Numbered from the stretch's first letter, positions 25,739 to 35,366 are shown. The stretch: 64,000 bases of DNA from an uncultured Caryophanales bacterium (GCA_947169395.1 CAMVPJ010000003.1:1-64000); one strand, 5' to 3'. Numbers and translations are program-made. Notes: generated from the letters alone by a model not told the origin.

Positions 25739-27458
25739 TATACTTATAATTATTGTTATAAACTTTGTTTTCATATCTTATATAAATGCAGAAGAATATG
25801 AAGAATATAAAAGTGGAGATTTAGTTAGATATAATGATATTGCTTTTTATGTATTATTTGATAGTGATTCAACTGAAGAAAGTGTACAGTTATTAAAGAT
25901 GGTACCTTTATCACATGAAGAAATAAATAAGTATACTGATAATAAAGCTTATATGAGAGTCAGCAATGGTAATATAGAGTATGATAAATCAGATGATAAG
26001 CAAGCATATGGGAATATGGCATTTTATTATAGTTCTACTTGTAATAGTACCATTAGTAGCGATTGCAAAAATGATTATAATCTATCTAATGTCAAAACAG
26101 TAGTAGATGACTGAACACAAGCTAGTATTAATGTTGATGATATAGTTGCTTTTGAAGATGGTTATAATTCTAGATTGTTAAATATTGATGAAATAGCCTA
26201 TTTCGATTCTAATATTGATATTTCTAAAAAATCACTTGAATACTATTTAAATGATGAACCAAAATGGTTATATTTACTAAATTATAATAGTTGGACAATG
26301 ACTGCGCATGAGAAATGTCTTTATTATAGTGGTATTGTTACATCTTGCTACAATAATATATATGCTTTATATACTAGTAGATATTCTAATGGCAATTCTT
26401 ATAGTAGGTTAATGTCTGTTGGCGTTAACGACAATGGTTCAGTAAGACCAACAATTAAATTAAAGAAGAATTCAGTAAGTAAGGTTTCATTTAATGAATA
26501 TCATAATAATGCTGTAAGAGAATATAAAATAGGAGATATTATTAATTATAATGATACAAAGTTTTATGTAATTAAGAATAGTAGTGAATCTGATAGTACT
26601 GTTACTCTTTTAAAGGATGAACCTCTAACAAAATATGAATTAGAAACATATGGAGAAGGATATATTAATAATTATATATATAGTTATAATGGTAATATTT
26701 TAACTCCCGGTACAGTTATATTTGATAATGGATTTAATAAAGTTGCATATTTATCTACTGATAAGTGTTACTATAATAGTAGTAATAATTCATTGGATTA
26801 TTCAGGTTGTAGTCAAAATAATGATGTATCGAATGTAAAACATATTGTAGATAACTGGTTATTAGGTACAATAAATGTTAGTGATACTGCAATAGATGAA
26901 AACGGATATAGTTCTAGATTAATAGGTTCAGATGATTTAACTGATTTAGGTTATATTAGTATTCAAGCAAATACAACTGGGAAAGATAATTTTAAAGCAG
27001 GCAATGATACTCCGGAGTTTATGTCTAATGAAAATACAAAAGGGATGCTTACAATGATACCAAGTTATGTATATATTGATAACGGTCAAAACTATTGTGA
27101 AATTACGATTGCAGATGATGGCTATAGTTTTATAACGCGAGGTATTCCTAATGTTTCAATAGGAACAGTAAGGCCGGTTGTTACGTTAAATAAAAAAGAG
27201 ATTGCTCCTAAGATTACTAATGTTGAAGAAATAGAAGATACAGTAAGTGGTGATACTGAATCTAATAATATAGAAGTTGATATTGAAACTAATGTTGATA
27301 ATAGTAATGTTGTTACTTATATGAATACTAATTTAAATAATTCATTAAGTGTTGTAGTACCTAACACACTTTCTAGTAAAAATATTGTTCTTATAATTAT
27401 TGGAATTATAGTATTAGCTGTTGGAGTTATTACATTTATCAAATTTAAGAAGAAGTAG
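25722..27458 (+). pseudogene. Two-domain DUF6273-like surface protein interrupted by TGA (copies F1 and F2)
   Basis: ATG 25722 starts a signal peptide (ending I-N-A) and domain F1. A TGA at 26112-26114 falls exactly on the conserved Trp of the V-V-D-x-W motif; TGG to TGA is a single change. The frame then stays open through the rest of F1, a full second domain F2 (Y-K-I-G-D-I-I-N-Y-N ... V-R-P-V-V), V-P-N-T, a TM helix and K-F-K-K-K, about 578 codons in all. Trp is encoded by TGG elsewhere and TGA ends many genes here, so this is a nonsense lesion or programmed readthrough, not codon reassignment. Confidence 0.75.
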
Positions 27459-27472
27459 TCTTCTTTTTTTTT
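27447..27472 (+). terminator. Terminator after copy F
   Basis: AAGAAGA pairs with TCTTCTT around the stop codon, then T residues. Confidence 0.75.
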
Positions 27473-27512
27473 AGATTTAAGTGTATAATAGATATTAAGA
27501 AAGAGGTTGATT

Positions 27513-30500
27513 ATGAAAATAGTTACTATTGATGGAAATGAAGCAGCAAGTACTTCTTCTTATTATTTTACAGAGGTATCGGGAATATATCCAATAACGC
27601 CATCTAGTCCGATGGCAGAAAATACGGAAGTATTATCTAATAGGGGAGAAAAGAATATTTTTGGTGATACAGTTAAGTTAGTAGAAATGGAATCTGAAGC
27701 AGGGGCGGCAGGATTTATTCATGGCGCCTTACAAAGTGGTGTTTTGGCTACTACTTATACTGCATCGCAGGGATTATTATTAATGATTCCAAATATGTAT
27801 AAGATAGCAGGAGAGATGCTACCTGGTGTAATACATGTAGCGGCACGTAGTCTATCAACTCATGCTCTAAGTATATTTGGCGATCATGCTGATATTTATG
27901 CAGCACGTTCTACAGGGTTTTCAATGCTTGCATCATCTTCAGTACAAGATGCTGCACTCTTATCATCTGTTGCCCATCTAGCTAGTATTAAATCAAGTAT
28001 CCCCTTTATGCATTTCTTTGATGGGTTTAGAACTAGTCATGAGATAAATAAAATAAAAATATTAGAACGTGATGATTATAAAGATTTAATTGATTATGAA
28101 GCTATTGATAAGTTTAGAAAAAGAAGTCTAGTAGATAGAGTTAAAACTGTAGGAACTAATCAGAATGATGATATATATTTTCAAAGTGTAGAAGCTAAGA
28201 ATAATGATTATGATAAAGTTGCAGATATAGTTGCATACTATATGAAAGAAGTAGGTAGTAAAGTAGGAGCTTATTATAAACCATTTAATTATTATGGTAG
28301 TGAGTCTGCAACTAAAGTAATAGTCGCAATGGGTTCAGTATGTGAAACTATTAAAGAATATATAGATAGAGTAGACAACAGTGTAGGCTTAATTGAAGTA
28401 CATCTATATCGTCCTTTTAGTGTAAAACATTTACTTAATGTATTACCTAGTAGTGTTAAAAGTATTGCGGTACTTGATAGAACTAAAGAACATGGTAGTA
28501 TTGGTGAACCTTTATATTTAGATATAGTATCAGCTTTAAAAGATAAATCTATTAATATAGTAGGCGGTAGATATGGCTTATCTTCTAAGAATACTACACC
28601 TTCAGATATTGCTGCAATATATAATATGCTAGATAATCCAATTAATAATTTTACAGTAGGTATAACAGATGATGTTACTCATTTATCATTAGATAAAATA
28701 GATACAGTAATAGATGATACTAAAGATATACTAATATATGGTTACGGGTCTGATGGTATGGTTAGTGCATCTAAATCATTAATTAAACTAATTGGTAATA
28801 ATACTGATAAATATGTACAGGGCTATTTCCAATATGATTCTAAAAAATCAGGTGGAGTTACTGTATCTCATTTAAGAGTAAGTGATGATGTAATTAGAAA
28901 GACTTACTATGTAGATAATCCTAGTTTACTTGTTATTAGTAAAGATAATTATTTAAGAGATTTTAACTTAGTTAAAGATATTAAAGAAAATGGTATATGT
29001 ATAATTAATACTATTAAAGATGAAGAAGAGCTAAATAGTTATATGGCTAGTAGTATTAAAGAATTATTTATAAAAAGAAATATTAAGGTATATACAATTA
29101 ATGCTTATAAGATTGCATTTGAAGTTAACTTAAGAGACAAAATAAGTATGATTATGGAGTCATGTATTATTACACTTACTAACTTTTTAGATAAAGAGAC
29201 TATGTTTAAATATTTAATAGATGATATTAAAACTAAGTTTAAGAAAAAAGGTAGTGAAGTAATAGAAGCTAATATTAAAGCAATTAGTTTAGTACCAGAT
29301 TATATTAAAAGAATAACTATTAATAATGAGAAAACAGATGATATTAAATTAGATAGTTTCTATGATAAGATAATGAAAAGAGAAGGTAATAGTATACCTG
29401 TATCTGAGTTTATTTCTGTTCGCGATGGTTCATTTAAGGGTGCGGTAAGTAACTCTAATAGTAATTTAGAAATAGCACCATCTTGGATTAAAGAGAATTG
29501 TATTAACTGTAATCAGTGTAGTATAGTTTGTCCGCATGGCGTAATTAGACCATTTGTATTAAATGAAGAAGAATATAATAAAGCACCTGATTATATAAAA
29601 GATTACCTAATGCCTTCACTAGATAAGAAGGGATATTTTGCGCTTGCATTCTCACTTAATAACTGCACTGGATGTATGAGATGTGTAAGTGTATGTCCTG
29701 GATTAAAAGGTATAAAAGCACTTGCTAGTACTAGTGATATAATTACTAATCATTATCAAAAAGTATTTGATTACTTAGAGAGTAATGTAAGTGTTAAAGA
29801 GTATAATAAATATACATTAAAAGGTAGTCAGTTTATTCCTCCTAAGTTTAAATACCCAGGTTCATGTCAAGGATGTGGTGAGACTGCATATTTGAAATTA
29901 CTTACACAATTATTTGATAATTTAATTATAAGTAATGCAACAGGATGTTCTAGTATATATGGTGGAATAGTACCAAGTATGCCTTATAATGTTCCTTGGG
30001 CAAGTAGTTTATTTGAAGATAATGCTGAATACGGATATGGAATGAGTGTATCTATCAATAAAATTAGAAATAGAATTAAACATATTATGGAAGATAATAT
30101 GGATAATGAGAATAAAGAGTTATTTAAAAAATGGCTAGATAACTATGATGATTATGAAACTACTAAATATGTATTTGATAACTTAACTAGCAACATACCA
30201 AATGAATTAAAGAGTATAAAAGAATATATTGTAAAAAAATCAGTATGGTGTGTTGGAGGAGATGGCTGGGCTTATGATATTGGTTATGGCGGAATAGACC
30301 ATGTCCTTGCAACAGGAGATGATATAAATATACTTGTGCTTGACACTGAAGTATATTCTAATACTGGAGGACAGGCAAGTAAATCAACTAACTTAGGTAC
30401 ACTTGCAGAGTTTGCTGATACTGGTAAGAAAACAAATAAAAAAGATCTTGCACGTATGTGTATGAGTATACCTAACTGTTATGTTGCGCAAGTTTCTATG

Positions 30501-30842
30501 GCTAATCCTAATCAAGTAATACGTGCATTAAAAGAAGCTAGTGAATATAATGGACCTAGTATAGTTATTGCATATTCAGTATGTATTTCACATGGAATAA
30601 AGGGTGGCATGACTAATAGTTATGAAATAGAGAAACTCGCATTAGAATCGGGATACTTTCCAACATTTAGATATCATCCAATAGAGGGATATAAGTTTGA
30701 TAGTAAGAATGTAGACTTTGATAAATATCGTAAGTTTGTTGATAGTCAAACTAGATTTAATCTAATAAGTAAAAATCAAGAACTATATGATAAATGTTTA
30801 ACTGAACTTAAGAAAAGATATAAATATTATGAAAAATTATAA
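27513..30842 (+). CDS. nifJ: Pyruvate:ferredoxin (flavodoxin) oxidoreductase
   Basis: A 1109-residue single-chain PFOR that turns pyruvate and CoA into acetyl-CoA, CO2 and reduced ferredoxin in anaerobes. The N-terminus has Y-P-I-T-P-S-S-P-M-A-E; two 4Fe-4S motifs are visible (C-I-N-C-N-Q-C-S-I-V-C-P and C-T-G-C-M-R-C-V-S-V-C-P); the TPP domain has G-S-C-Q-G-C-G-E, G-G-D-G-W-A-Y-D-I-G-Y-G-G and D-T-E-V-Y-S-N-T-G-G-Q-A-S. It is slightly short of the usual ~1170. The start is ATG 27513, six bases after AAAGAGG. It indicates an obligate fermentative anaerobe. Confidence 0.95.
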   Translation: MKIVTIDGNEAASTSSYYFTEVSGIYPITPSSPMAENTEVLSNRGEKNIFGDTVKLVEMESEAGAAGFIHGALQSGVLATTYTASQGLLLMIPNMYKIAGEMLPGVIHVAARSLSTHALSIFGDHADIYAARSTGFSMLASSSVQDAALLSSVAHLASIKSSIPFMHFFDGFRTSHEINKIKILERDDYKDLIDYEAIDKFRKRSLVDRVKTVGTNQNDDIYFQSVEAKNNDYDKVADIVAYYMKEVGSKVGAYYKPFNYYGSESATKVIVAMGSVCETIKEYIDRVDNSVGLIEVHLYRPFSVKHLLNVLPSSVKSIAVLDRTKEHGSIGEPLYLDIVSALKDKSINIVGGRYGLSSKNTTPSDIAAIYNMLDNPINNFTVGITDDVTHLSLDKIDTVIDDTKDILIYGYGSDGMVSASKSLIKLIGNNTDKYVQGYFQYDSKKSGGVTVSHLRVSDDVIRKTYYVDNPSLLVISKDNYLRDFNLVKDIKENGICIINTIKDEEELNSYMASSIKELFIKRNIKVYTINAYKIAFEVNLRDKISMIMESCIITLTNFLDKETMFKYLIDDIKTKFKKKGSEVIEANIKAISLVPDYIKRITINNEKTDDIKLDSFYDKIMKREGNSIPVSEFISVRDGSFKGAVSNSNSNLEIAPSWIKENCINCNQCSIVCPHGVIRPFVLNEEEYNKAPDYIKDYLMPSLDKKGYFALAFSLNNCTGCMRCVSVCPGLKGIKALASTSDIITNHYQKVFDYLESNVSVKEYNKYTLKGSQFIPPKFKYPGSCQGCGETAYLKLLTQLFDNLIISNATGCSSIYGGIVPSMPYNVPWASSLFEDNAEYGYGMSVSINKIRNRIKHIMEDNMDNENKELFKKWLDNYDDYETTKYVFDNLTSNIPNELKSIKEYIVKKSVWCVGGDGWAYDIGYGGIDHVLATGDDINILVLDTEVYSNTGGQASKSTNLGTLAEFADTGKKTNKKDLARMCMSIPNCYVAQVSMANPNQVIRALKEASEYNGPSIVIAYSVCISHGIKGGMTNSYEIEKLALESGYFPTFRYHPIEGYKFDSKNVDFDKYRKFVDSQTRFNLISKNQELYDKCLTELKKRYKYYEKL

Positions 30843-30844
30843 TG

Positions 30845-30876
30845 AATAAATGATCACTAATAAGTGGTCATTTATT
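30845..30876 (+). terminator. Hairpin after nifJ
   Basis: AATAAATGATCAC pairs with GTGGTCATTTATT (one G-T pair). There is no long T run, so it may act as a weak terminator. Confidence 0.6.
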
Positions 30877-30898
30877 GTACTATTATTGAAATAAATTA

Positions 30899-30927
30899 TT
30901 GTTAAATGTATATTTTTAGTGTATAAT
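30899..30927 (+). promoter_or_regulatory. Promoter for the 31-33 kb unknown genes
   Basis: TTGTTA (30899-30904) and TATAAT (30922-30927) have a 17-base spacer. Confidence 0.65.
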
Positions 30928-30952
30928 TGATTTTAGAATTGAGGTTTTAAAT

Positions 30953-31054
30953 ATGGAAGAATTAATATTACCAGGAGAAACAGAAGAGTTAGAGATACTT
31001 TATGAAATTAATAAAGAAGAAAAAGATATCTCTGATTATTATTTAGGTGAATAG
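30953..31054 (+). CDS. Predicted 33-residue acidic microprotein
   Basis: ATG 30953 follows GAGG by eight bases and sits 26 bases after the -10 box. The product is 33 residues with about 13 Asp/Glu and a C-terminal D-Y-Y-L-G-E. The stop is followed by one base and then the ATG of the next gene, whose ribosome site lies inside this frame, so the two would be coupled. No family is recognised; a short leader peptide is possible. Confidence 0.45.
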   Translation: MEELILPGETEELEILYEINKEEKDISDYYLGE

Positions 31055-31055
31055 T

Positions 31056-32606
31056 ATGTATGATATAAATAATGTACTTGAAGTATTTAAGAAATATGTT
31101 AATTCTAAAACTGTATTAGAACCTCCAACTAAGGCTGAAATAATAGATATACTATGTACTTATAAAGTAGATAATAAAGGTATTGATAATACTTTACAAG
31201 TTGATAAAATAGTTAAATCAGTTATTACTAGTATAAAGAAGTATGAAGCTTATTTTACTAGTAGAAATAGAGAAGTTAATATTAAATTCTTAAGTGCGAT
31301 TAATGGTGGTTATCACTTAATTAATGTATATTTTAATGAAGATAGTATTCCTAGTAATATAGAGGGTATTAATATAATTATTCCTGTTAAAGGAGATAAA
31401 TTAGTTAAAGTAATACCTTATATATATAAACACTTATTAAGTAATAGGATTAGTTTTTCATCAAGAATATCGATGTTTAATCGTAGTGATAATCTAATAG
31501 TAACTGTATATAATAAGGAAGATGCATTAAGTCTAATTAATTATAGTAATGATAATTTTAGTAATTGCTTAGGGGTTCTTAATCCTTTTATGGCAAAACT
31601 AGGTAGTATTGGTGTATCTAAAGAGTTTAATGGTTATAGTTATAATAGAGGTATTGCTAGATTACTTAATGAATATATAGAAGAGTGTATATTAAAACAA
31701 AGAGTAAAAGCTTATGATGCGATTGATTTTCAAAACTTTGTTAATAGTATGTATGAATCTGCAGATAATTATATAGATAAGAATATGTATTATATAGCTA
31801 GTGTATCGTTGTATTCAATTTTAACTAATGATAATATATTAAAGTATTTAAAAGCTGATATTGAACTTGTGTTTGATTATGATAATTATTATAGATATGA
31901 AGCAGTTAATGTATCAGGAGACTATGAATACTTATATAGTGGTAAGGTAATTAATAAAGATACTGATTATATATGTTGGGTAAAACTGCAGGCTCTTAAT
32001 TGTTTAAATCTTATATATGAAGAAGAGTATAGAGTACCATTTAGTAGAAATACTAAGGTTAATAGTAAGTTTACGTGTAAATTATTAGAACAGTTAGATA
32101 ATATACTTAAGAATAATGGTAATTATAATATAAAAATTAGTTATAAAAGTAGAGAGATACATAAATTACTTCCATATTTATATGGATATGTTGCTTATAA
32201 GTATAAGTCATGCAATATTGATGAGGTAAGAAAACTAATTGATATTATTAATAAGACTATGATAATTACTATAGGTTTTAGAGATAATAAGTATTATTAT
32301 TTACAAGATAATCAGAAGATTATATCTAGTGTACCTATTATTAATATGAGTGATGGTAGTGTAGTTATTGATATTATAGATGATAGTAGTATGATGAGTA
32401 ATATTACTATTATTAGGAAAGGTATTAAAGAGAAGTTTTTAAATGTTTATATAAAAGTAGATTATGAATTATTAAAGAATAATAGTAGTTATTCTAGTAG
32501 AGTGTATAGATATAAAGTAGGTAGATTATTACTTGATAATAAGAGAAATAAGGAAGCATTAGAAAAAAGAAAAAGAGACTTTGGTGCACTTTTCTTGGAG
32601 TTATAA
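31056..32606 (+). CDS. Unknown 516-residue cytoplasmic protein
   Basis: The protein has no signal peptide or membrane helices and is rich in Asn, Tyr, Ile and Lys. It reads as a mixed alpha/beta protein with repeated short strands (S-A-I-N-G-G-Y-H-L-I-N-V-Y-F, then I-I-P-V-K-G-D-K-L-V-K-V). A Lys/Arg-rich C-terminus follows. ATG 31056 is chosen because AGGTG lies just before. I do not recognise the family. It lies between a microprotein and a lipoprotein gene in one transcription unit. Confidence 0.55.
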   Translation: MYDINNVLEVFKKYVNSKTVLEPPTKAEIIDILCTYKVDNKGIDNTLQVDKIVKSVITSIKKYEAYFTSRNREVNIKFLSAINGGYHLINVYFNEDSIPSNIEGINIIIPVKGDKLVKVIPYIYKHLLSNRISFSSRISMFNRSDNLIVTVYNKEDALSLINYSNDNFSNCLGVLNPFMAKLGSIGVSKEFNGYSYNRGIARLLNEYIEECILKQRVKAYDAIDFQNFVNSMYESADNYIDKNMYYIASVSLYSILTNDNILKYLKADIELVFDYDNYYRYEAVNVSGDYEYLYSGKVINKDTDYICWVKLQALNCLNLIYEEEYRVPFSRNTKVNSKFTCKLLEQLDNILKNNGNYNIKISYKSREIHKLLPYLYGYVAYKYKSCNIDEVRKLIDIINKTMIITIGFRDNKYYYLQDNQKIISSVPIINMSDGSVVIDIIDDSSMMSNITIIRKGIKEKFLNVYIKVDYELLKNNSSYSSRVYRYKVGRLLLDNKRNKEALEKRKRDFGALFLEL

Positions 32607-32624
32607 ATAGTGGGAGATGATATT

Positions 32625-33002
32625 TTGAAAAAATATATAATTGTAATAATGCTATGTTTAGTATTATGTGGATGTGGTTGTAGTAAAAAGAAAACAACAA
32701 GTAAAAAAGTAGAAGAAAGTTATATAGGAAATGAAGATGTTAGTTATACATTAAGTATTAGTTGTGGTGATTATTCTAAAGATTCTAAGGTTACTCTTAA
32801 TAAAGATAAGACTGCAACTTATGAATTATATGAGTGCAATAGCGATACTTTAGAACTAACTACAGGATCAGGTACATATAAAGTAAGTGGTTCTAATGTT
32901 ACTATAACAGGAAGTTATTCTGAGACACTAAATTTGAGTGTTAAAGATGAAAAAACTATTGAGGTTAACTTTGGTAATATTAAGCAAACACTTACAAAAT
33001 AA
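32625..33002 (+). CDS. Small lipoprotein, unknown
   Basis: 125 residues from TTG 32625, eight bases after GGGAG. The lipobox is L-C-G-C followed by a second Cys and a basic stretch (S-K-K-K-T-T-S-K-K). The mature part (~95 residues) looks like a small beta barrel or sandwich (Y-T-L-S-I-S-C-G-D-Y, G-T-Y-K-V-S-G-S-N-V-T-I-T-G-S-Y). It is expected on the outer face of the membrane; function unknown. Confidence 0.65.
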   Translation: MKKYIIVIMLCLVLCGCGCSKKKTTSKKVEESYIGNEDVSYTLSISCGDYSKDSKVTLNKDKTATYELYECNSDTLELTTGSGTYKVSGSNVTITGSYSETLNLSVKDEKTIEVNFGNIKQTLTK

Positions 33003-33030
33003 CAATTTTTGCGAAAAAAATAGATTTTTC

Positions 33031-33059
33031 TTGTATTATTAGTCCTTTTTTGTTATAAT
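33031..33059 (+). promoter_or_regulatory. Promoter for rpsU
   Basis: TTGTAT and TATAAT have a 17-base spacer, 15 bases before AAAGGAGG. Confidence 0.65.
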
Positions 33060-33088
33060 ACTTCTAGTTTGTGAAAGGAGGGATTTTA

Positions 33089-33283
33089 ATGGATAAGGTA
33101 TTAGTAAGAAATGGTGACGTTGATGGCGCACTACGTAACATGCGTCGTAAAAATGCCAGAGAAGGCCTCCTTAAAAAAGTTCGTGAGAAAAACGAAGGTT
33201 ATAAGAAACCAGGAGTTAGAAGAAGAGAAAAGAAAGCTGAAGGAATTAAGAATACAAGAAAAAGAGAAAGAAATCGTTATTAA
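33089..33283 (+). CDS. rpsU: 30S ribosomal protein S21
   Basis: A 64-residue basic protein. The N-terminal V-L-V-R-N-G-D-V-D-G-A-L-R-N-M-R-R and the Lys/Arg-rich tail with Y-K-K-P-G-V-R-R-R-E-K-K match bS21, which binds near the anti-Shine-Dalgarno end of 16S rRNA. ATG 33089 is six bases after a perfect AAAGGAGG. It has its own promoter; yqeY, a common neighbour, is at 37.7 kb. Confidence 0.88.
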   Translation: MDKVLVRNGDVDGALRNMRRKNAREGLLKKVREKNEGYKKPGVRRREKKAEGIKNTRKRERNRY

Positions 33284-33318
33284 CTTTCTCTTTTAAGTTA
33301 TTTGGGGGATGATTACTG

Positions 33319-33684
33319 ATGGATGTATTAAAATCAAATGTAAAAGATTTTCTAATATATATATAAGAATGATAACAATGATGTTAAAGTAAATGTACTA
33401 TTGATTAATAATGATATTTGGTTAACACAAAACTTAATTGCAGAATTATTTGGTGTTGCGAGAAGTACTATTACACAGCATATTAATAATATTATTAGAA
33501 GTGGAGAGTTAGATGAAAAAAGCAATGTCGAAAAAACCGACGTTGCAAATTCAGACAAAACTGTAAAAATATATAATTTGAATGTGATTATTGCAGTAGT
33601 TATTAGTTAATTCTAAAAGAGCAACTAATTTTAGAATTTGGGCTACAAAGGTTTTAAACAAATATAAAAAAGTGAATTAATGAA
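33319..33684 (+). pseudogene. RhuM-family protein remnant
   Basis: Fragments of a RhuM (KilA-N-related virulence/DNA-binding) protein are spread over two frames. ATG 33319 gives F-L-I-Y, a frameshift occurs near 33355-33370, then N-D-I-W-L-T-Q-N-L-I-A-E-L-F-G-V-A-R-S-T-I is read. Another shift occurs near 33600, after which F-R-I-W-A-T-K-V-L-N-K-Y is visible in a third reading. The C-terminal two thirds of the family are missing. The gene is dead. Confidence 0.8.
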
Positions 33685-33696
33685 GATCACTTTTTT
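33666..33696. terminator. Bidirectional terminator before the KilA-N gene
   Basis: AAAAAAGTGA pairs with TCACTTTTTT; it serves both the remnant and the minus-strand gene. Confidence 0.75.
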
Positions 33697-34579
33697 ATTG
33701 TAATGTTAACATTTCTCTTTTATTAACTTTGTGTTCAATATACTCAAGATTATTAAAGGACTTATTATTCTTTAATAATTCCATTTGTCGTTTTGCCATC
33801 CTATTTAACTTTATAAGCCTTTCAGATTGTGCCATTCCTATTTCTATTAACTCAGCATTAATATTTTCTAAGTTATTAAGTATTACCAAATGTAATAAAT
33901 CAGTATAATCTCTAATGTTACCTTTATCAGCAATATCAGGATTATTTGTTCTCCATTCCTTAGCAGTCATACCAAATAAAGCAACATTTAAAACATCAGC
34001 TTCACTTGCATATACAAATTTTTTCTGTTTTTCTGTTAGTGTAGGAACAATAAAGTTTTTAATAGCATCAGTATGAACTAGATAATTAGCTTTAGCTAAG
34101 ACTCTATTTGCATGCCAATCAATTTTATTTTGATATGCCTCATTTTTCTTTAATCTCTGAAATTCCTGGATAACATATAATTTGAATTCAGGAGAAAGCC
34201 AACTTGCAAATTCAAATGCAATATCAGGATGAGCAAATGTTCCACCATCATATCTACCGGATTTGGAAATTATACCAATAGCATTTGTTTCTCTAATCCA
34301 TTTTTGTGGAGACATTTTAAACTTATTACTTCCTGCTTCATTTTTAAACGTGTCGAATTCGCCCCCTTTAAAATTTTCGTTATTAAGTTGTTCCCATAAG
34401 CCCAAGTATGAAATAACATCTTTATTTCTCATCCAATCTCTTATAGGAAGTCTAGGTTCTTCGCTATCTGCATAACGCGCTAAATCAGTTAATGATATAT
34501 AATCTTTATTATCGATTCTTAACACATTAATCTTTCTATCATTAACCTTTATTTCGGATTTTATCATATCTTTATTCAT
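33695..34579 (-). CDS. KilA-N domain DNA-binding protein
   Basis: A 294-residue protein. Residues ~20-135 form a KilA-N domain (I-S-L-T-D-L-A-R-Y, W-M-R-N-K-D, Y-D-G-G-T-F-A-H-P-D-I-A-F-E-F-A-S-W-L-S-P-E-F). The remainder is the helical part typical of chromosomal KilA-N proteins, with T-E-K-Q-K-K-F-V-Y-A-S-E-A-D-V-L-N-V-A-L-F-G. It starts after GAAAGGA. KilA-N domains come from phage and large DNA viruses; no other phage gene is adjacent. Its role is unknown. Confidence 0.82.
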   Translation of the reverse strand: MNKDMIKSEIKVNDRKINVLRIDNKDYISLTDLARYADSEEPRLPIRDWMRNKDVISYLGLWEQLNNENFKGGEFDTFKNEAGSNKFKMSPQKWIRETNAIGIISKSGRYDGGTFAHPDIAFEFASWLSPEFKLYVIQEFQRLKKNEAYQNKIDWHANRVLAKANYLVHTDAIKNFIVPTLTEKQKKFVYASEADVLNVALFGMTAKEWRTNNPDIADKGNIRDYTDLLHLVILNNLENINAELIEIGMAQSERLIKLNRMAKRQMELLKNNKSFNNLEYIEHKVNKREMLTLQ

Positions 34580-34968
34580 AAATCACGTCCTTTCCACAAT
34601 TTGAATAAAGTTCTTAATTACCTATTGTAGCACACATCTAATCATCTGAAACATTAATTTAAGTAATTTATATATTATTATTTGCCATGTCAATGGTGTT
34701 ATAATAGGTATAATATTGAATATTTAGAATTAATTGGTAAATAAACTAGCAGTTAGGTCAATTTTTTTGTATAATATATATGAGCTGGTGTATAAATTGT
34801 TAGTTATATTTAAGTGTAATTTAGAAAAATATACTGAAAAACTATATGAGCAACTAAAAATAGCCTGTATAAAGTCCTTTGTATTAATAATGGCTTTATT
34901 GAAGATGAAATTGGAATATTTAAAATCAAGTGATAGTTACTAATTTATGAATTAAGGTTGTGTTATAA
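34580..34968. other. Gene-poor interval between the KilA-N gene and the accessory cluster
   Basis: 389 bases of about 75-80% A+T. I see TATAAT-like boxes at 34700-34705 and 34709-34714 without a well-spaced -35. A weak frame from TTG 34734 to 34943 (69 codons) has no ribosome site and no similarity I recognise; it may be a remnant. Nothing else is supported. Confidence 0.4.
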
Positions 34969-35292
34969 ATGAAGATAATAACAGTTTGTGGAAGTTTAAA
35001 ATTTGTTAAAGAAATGATGGAAATAACTGAAAAGATGGAATTACAAGGTAATTGCATGTTAGTTCCTATATATAATCCTTCAAAATCTAGTAAAGATGAT
35101 TTTACTAAAGAAGAAGCCTTGCTACTTGATAAAATGCATAAAGAGAGAATAAAATTATCTGATGCTATTTTAGTTGTAAATGTTAATGATTATATAGGTA
35201 GTAGTACAAAAAGTGAGATTGAATTTGCTAAATCGTTAAATAAAGAAATTATTTATTATACTGATTTAGTAAATAATAAGAAAGTAAATTGA
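34969..35292 (+). CDS. Nucleoside 2-deoxyribosyltransferase-like protein
   Basis: A 107-residue protein of the nucleoside 2-deoxyribosyltransferase/DUF4406 fold. Marks are the start T-V-C-G-S-L-K-F, the central H-K-E-R-I-K-L-S-D-A-I-L-V-V-N and Y-I-G-S-S-T-K-S-E-I-E-F-A, where the Glu is the expected nucleophile. Known relatives move deoxyribose or hydrolyse nucleotides; the substrate here is unknown. It opens a group of small accessory enzymes. Confidence 0.75.
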   Translation: MKIITVCGSLKFVKEMMEITEKMELQGNCMLVPIYNPSKSSKDDFTKEEALLLDKMHKERIKLSDAILVVNVNDYIGSSTKSEIEFAKSLNKEIIYYTDLVNNKKVN

Positions 35293-35366
35293 TTCATATA
35301 AAATATTTGATTTAGAAATTAATATTAATACAATAAATAAAAAGATATAATTATAAGGAGAGCAAT

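Noticed and set aside
26112..26114. TGA read as tryptophan (Mollicutes code)
   Set aside because: Many intact genes here end in TGA (prmC, cpaF, ymfH and others) and all other Trp codons are TGG.
34734..34943. 69-codon frame from TTG in the 34.6-35.0 kb gap
   Set aside because: No ribosome site, no recognisable motif, and composition equal to non-coding sequence.
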